Of a stretch of 64,000 nt of DNA, positions 62,773 to 64,000 are shown one piece after another; the stretch's first letter is position 1, and the number at the start of each line of letters is the position of its first letter. The notes beneath the pieces were generated by a model. It saw only the letters and a list, made by a program, of their open reading frames with translations, was not told where the DNA came from and searched no databases. Source of the DNA: an uncultured Clostridia bacterium (GTDB lineage Bacteria; Bacillota; Clostridia; UMGS1810); NCBI GenBank assembly GCA_934500875.1, contig CAKSTL010000004.1, forward strand, positions 62,001-126,000, written 5' to 3'. The translations under genes and the position numbers were made by a program.

Positions 62773-63759
62773 ATGTCCAAAATTGACAAAAGCTTGGAAG
62801 AATATAAAAACTGGTGCGAAAGCCTCGGAATACTCTGCGCCGACGACTTAAGCCGTTCAATAAAAAACGGAGAGATTAACACTGTTATCAATTTAACCGA
62901 AATATGGCACGAGCATTGCATATCCAATATTGCCGAGGAAATAAAAGAAAACATCAAAAACAAAAAAATTATTATGGTTGCAGGTCCTTCCTCTTCTGGC
63001 AAAACCTCTTTTTCGGCAAGGTTAAAGCTTCATCTTAAGGTTATGGGCATAAACGCAAAAACAATTTCGCTCGACGATTATTATTACGATAAATCCAATA
63101 CGCCGCTCGAAGAGCTTGATTATCTTACCTTTGACTATGCCGACAGCCTTGATTATAACCTTTTCGGCGAAAATATGAAGGCGCTTCTCGAGGGAAAAAC
63201 AGTTTCTCTGCCGATTTTCGACTTTGCAACAAGACGGCAGATTTCGGGCAAAAAAAATATGCGGCTTTGCGATAATGAGGTTGTAATCGTAGAGGGTATT
63301 CACGCACTCAACGACATTGTAACTTCAAAAATCGGCGTGGGCAACCTTTTTAAGGTGTATTGCACTGCGCTTACCTGCCTTAAAAGAAATAACGGCGACA
63401 AAATTTCATCACGCGCAACCCGTCTTTTAAGAAGGCTTATACGTGACTGTTATTTCAGAAGCAGCACCGCAGATTTCACGTTCCAAATGTGGGACGACGT
63501 TGAAAATGCGGCAAAGGTTAACATTTACCCGTTTACCGACAGCGCAGACGTTGTGTTCAATTCGTCGGTTCTGTATGAATTTTGCGTTTATAAAAAACAC
63601 ATTGCAAAATTTATGGCAGACGGTCTTGTTGACGAAAAATACAAAGATTTTAAAGAAAATATAAATTCGCTGCTCGGCGATTTTTGCACCATTGACGATT
63701 CGCTCATTCCGAGAATGTGCTTTGTGCGTGAATTTATAGGCGGCAGCAGTTTATTTTAG
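62773..63759 (+). CDS. Uridine kinase-like nucleoside kinase, short form
   Basis: 328 aa P-loop kinase of the Udk/PRK type. Walker A AGPSSSGKTSFS at residue ~74, ISLDDYYYDK, PLEELDYLTFDYADSLD, PIFDFATRRQ, VEGIHALND and RLLRRLIRDCYFR (LID). The ~70-residue N-terminal part (NLTEIWHEHCISNIAEEI) matches the linker of longer clostridial kinases, which carry an N-terminal TGS and threonyl-tRNA-synthetase-like domain. That domain is missing here. Start ATG after AGGCGGTGAAA. Confidence 0.88.
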   Translation: MSKIDKSLEEYKNWCESLGILCADDLSRSIKNGEINTVINLTEIWHEHCISNIAEEIKENIKNKKIIMVAGPSSSGKTSFSARLKLHLKVMGINAKTISLDDYYYDKSNTPLEELDYLTFDYADSLDYNLFGENMKALLEGKTVSLPIFDFATRRQISGKKNMRLCDNEVVIVEGIHALNDIVTSKIGVGNLFKVYCTALTCLKRNNGDKISSRATRLLRRLIRDCYFRSSTADFTFQMWDDVENAAKVNIYPFTDSADVVFNSSVLYEFCVYKKHIAKFMADGLVDEKYKDFKENINSLLGDFCTIDDSLIPRMCFVREFIGGSSLF

Positions 63760-63778
63760 ATACGGAGAATTTACCCTG

Positions 63779-64000
63779 ATGAAGGTTATTATTGCAGAAA
63801 AACCGTCGCTTGCACGAAATATTGTGTCGGCGATAACAAATATGAAACAAAAAGGCGGCTATTACGAAGGCAACGGCTATATCGTTACCTGGGCGTTCGG
63901 TCACCTTTTTTCGCTTGCGGATATAGAAACCTATAATCCCGCACCCGAGGGAACAAACGGATGGACAATGAAAAATCTTCCTTGCTTTCCCGAAAAATTT
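63779..64000 (+). CDS. topB: DNA topoisomerase III, 5' part (cut by the window)
   Basis: 74 codons are visible from ATG at 63779, preceded by GGAG. MKVIIAEKPSLARNIVSAI is the Toprim start of type IA topoisomerase III, followed by GYIVTWAFGHLFSLADIETYNP. The active-site Tyr lies beyond the window. Confidence 0.9.
   Translation, partial: MKVIIAEKPSLARNIVSAITNMKQKGGYYEGNGYIVTWAFGHLFSLADIETYNPAPEGTNGWTMKNLPCFPEKF

Noticed and set aside
1..64000. tRNA, rRNA, CRISPR arrays, insertion sequences
   Set aside because: Intergenic regions were read through; no cloverleaf arms, regularly spaced repeats or transposase frames were seen.

Overview
The window looks like chromosomal DNA of an endospore-forming anaerobe of the class Clostridia (Firmicutes, low to moderate GC). 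The evidence is a SigK gene, a SleC-type cortex-lytic enzyme, a SipL-like spore coat protein, strong AGGAGG ribosome sites, consensus TTGACA-17-TATAAT promoters, AddAB instead of RecBCD, FeoAB, HemZ and an oxygen-sensitive indolepyruvate:ferredoxin oxidoreductase. No tRNA, rRNA, CRISPR array, phage or insertion sequence was seen. The genus cannot be read from the sequence.

Layout. 1-3.7 kb is a sporulation block: sigK (cut by the window edge), a Cys-rich small protein behind a SigK-type promoter, and an operon with a SigE-type promoter encoding SleC split into two proteins plus a separate peptidoglycan-binding protein. 3.7-7.8 kb reads rightward: a cation efflux protein and a GH2 beta-galactosidase. 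7.9-12.0 kb reads leftward: DUF2156 protein, DJ-1 protein, 5-formyl-THF cyclo-ligase, CPBP protease and a Xer recombinase. This segment is bracketed by two related 40-bp dif-like elements. 12.1-19.0 kb is a seven-gene operon: paaK, iorA, iorB, paaK, an ACT protein, a YnbB-type PLP enzyme and a tiny Cys-cluster protein. It should interconvert aryl-pyruvates, aryl-acetates and aryl-acetyl-CoAs.

19.9-22.5 kb is a single-gene S-layer (SLH) protein unit. 22.5-24.9 kb is an amino-acid ABC importer whose binding protein appears to be circularly permuted. 25-27.4 kb has a small EamA/SMR-like protein and a purine permease with a phosphoribosyltransferase. 27.6-36.7 kb is an addBA repair operon with DnaJ/DUF5685 genes upstream. 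36.9-40.2 kb has rodA, uvrC and HPr. 40.4-44.7 kb is a polyamine importer (potABCD) with its XRE-cupin regulator, divergent from an esterase at 44.9 kb. An unrecognised protein follows behind a hairpin that would mask its ribosome site. 47-52 kb has the SipL-like gene and feoA-feoA-feoB with a DtxR-like operator array. 52-56.3 kb has nth, a two-component system and htrA. 56.5-64 kb reads rightward: recJ, relA/spoT, an MBL hydrolase, hemZ, a nucleoside kinase and topB (cut by the right edge).

The most unusual items are the permuted binding protein (24.1-24.9 kb), the split SleC (1.8-3.6 kb), the dif-like pair around the Xer gene, and the hairpin that masks a start at 45.74-45.78 kb. All functions are inferred by recognising motifs; no search was run.
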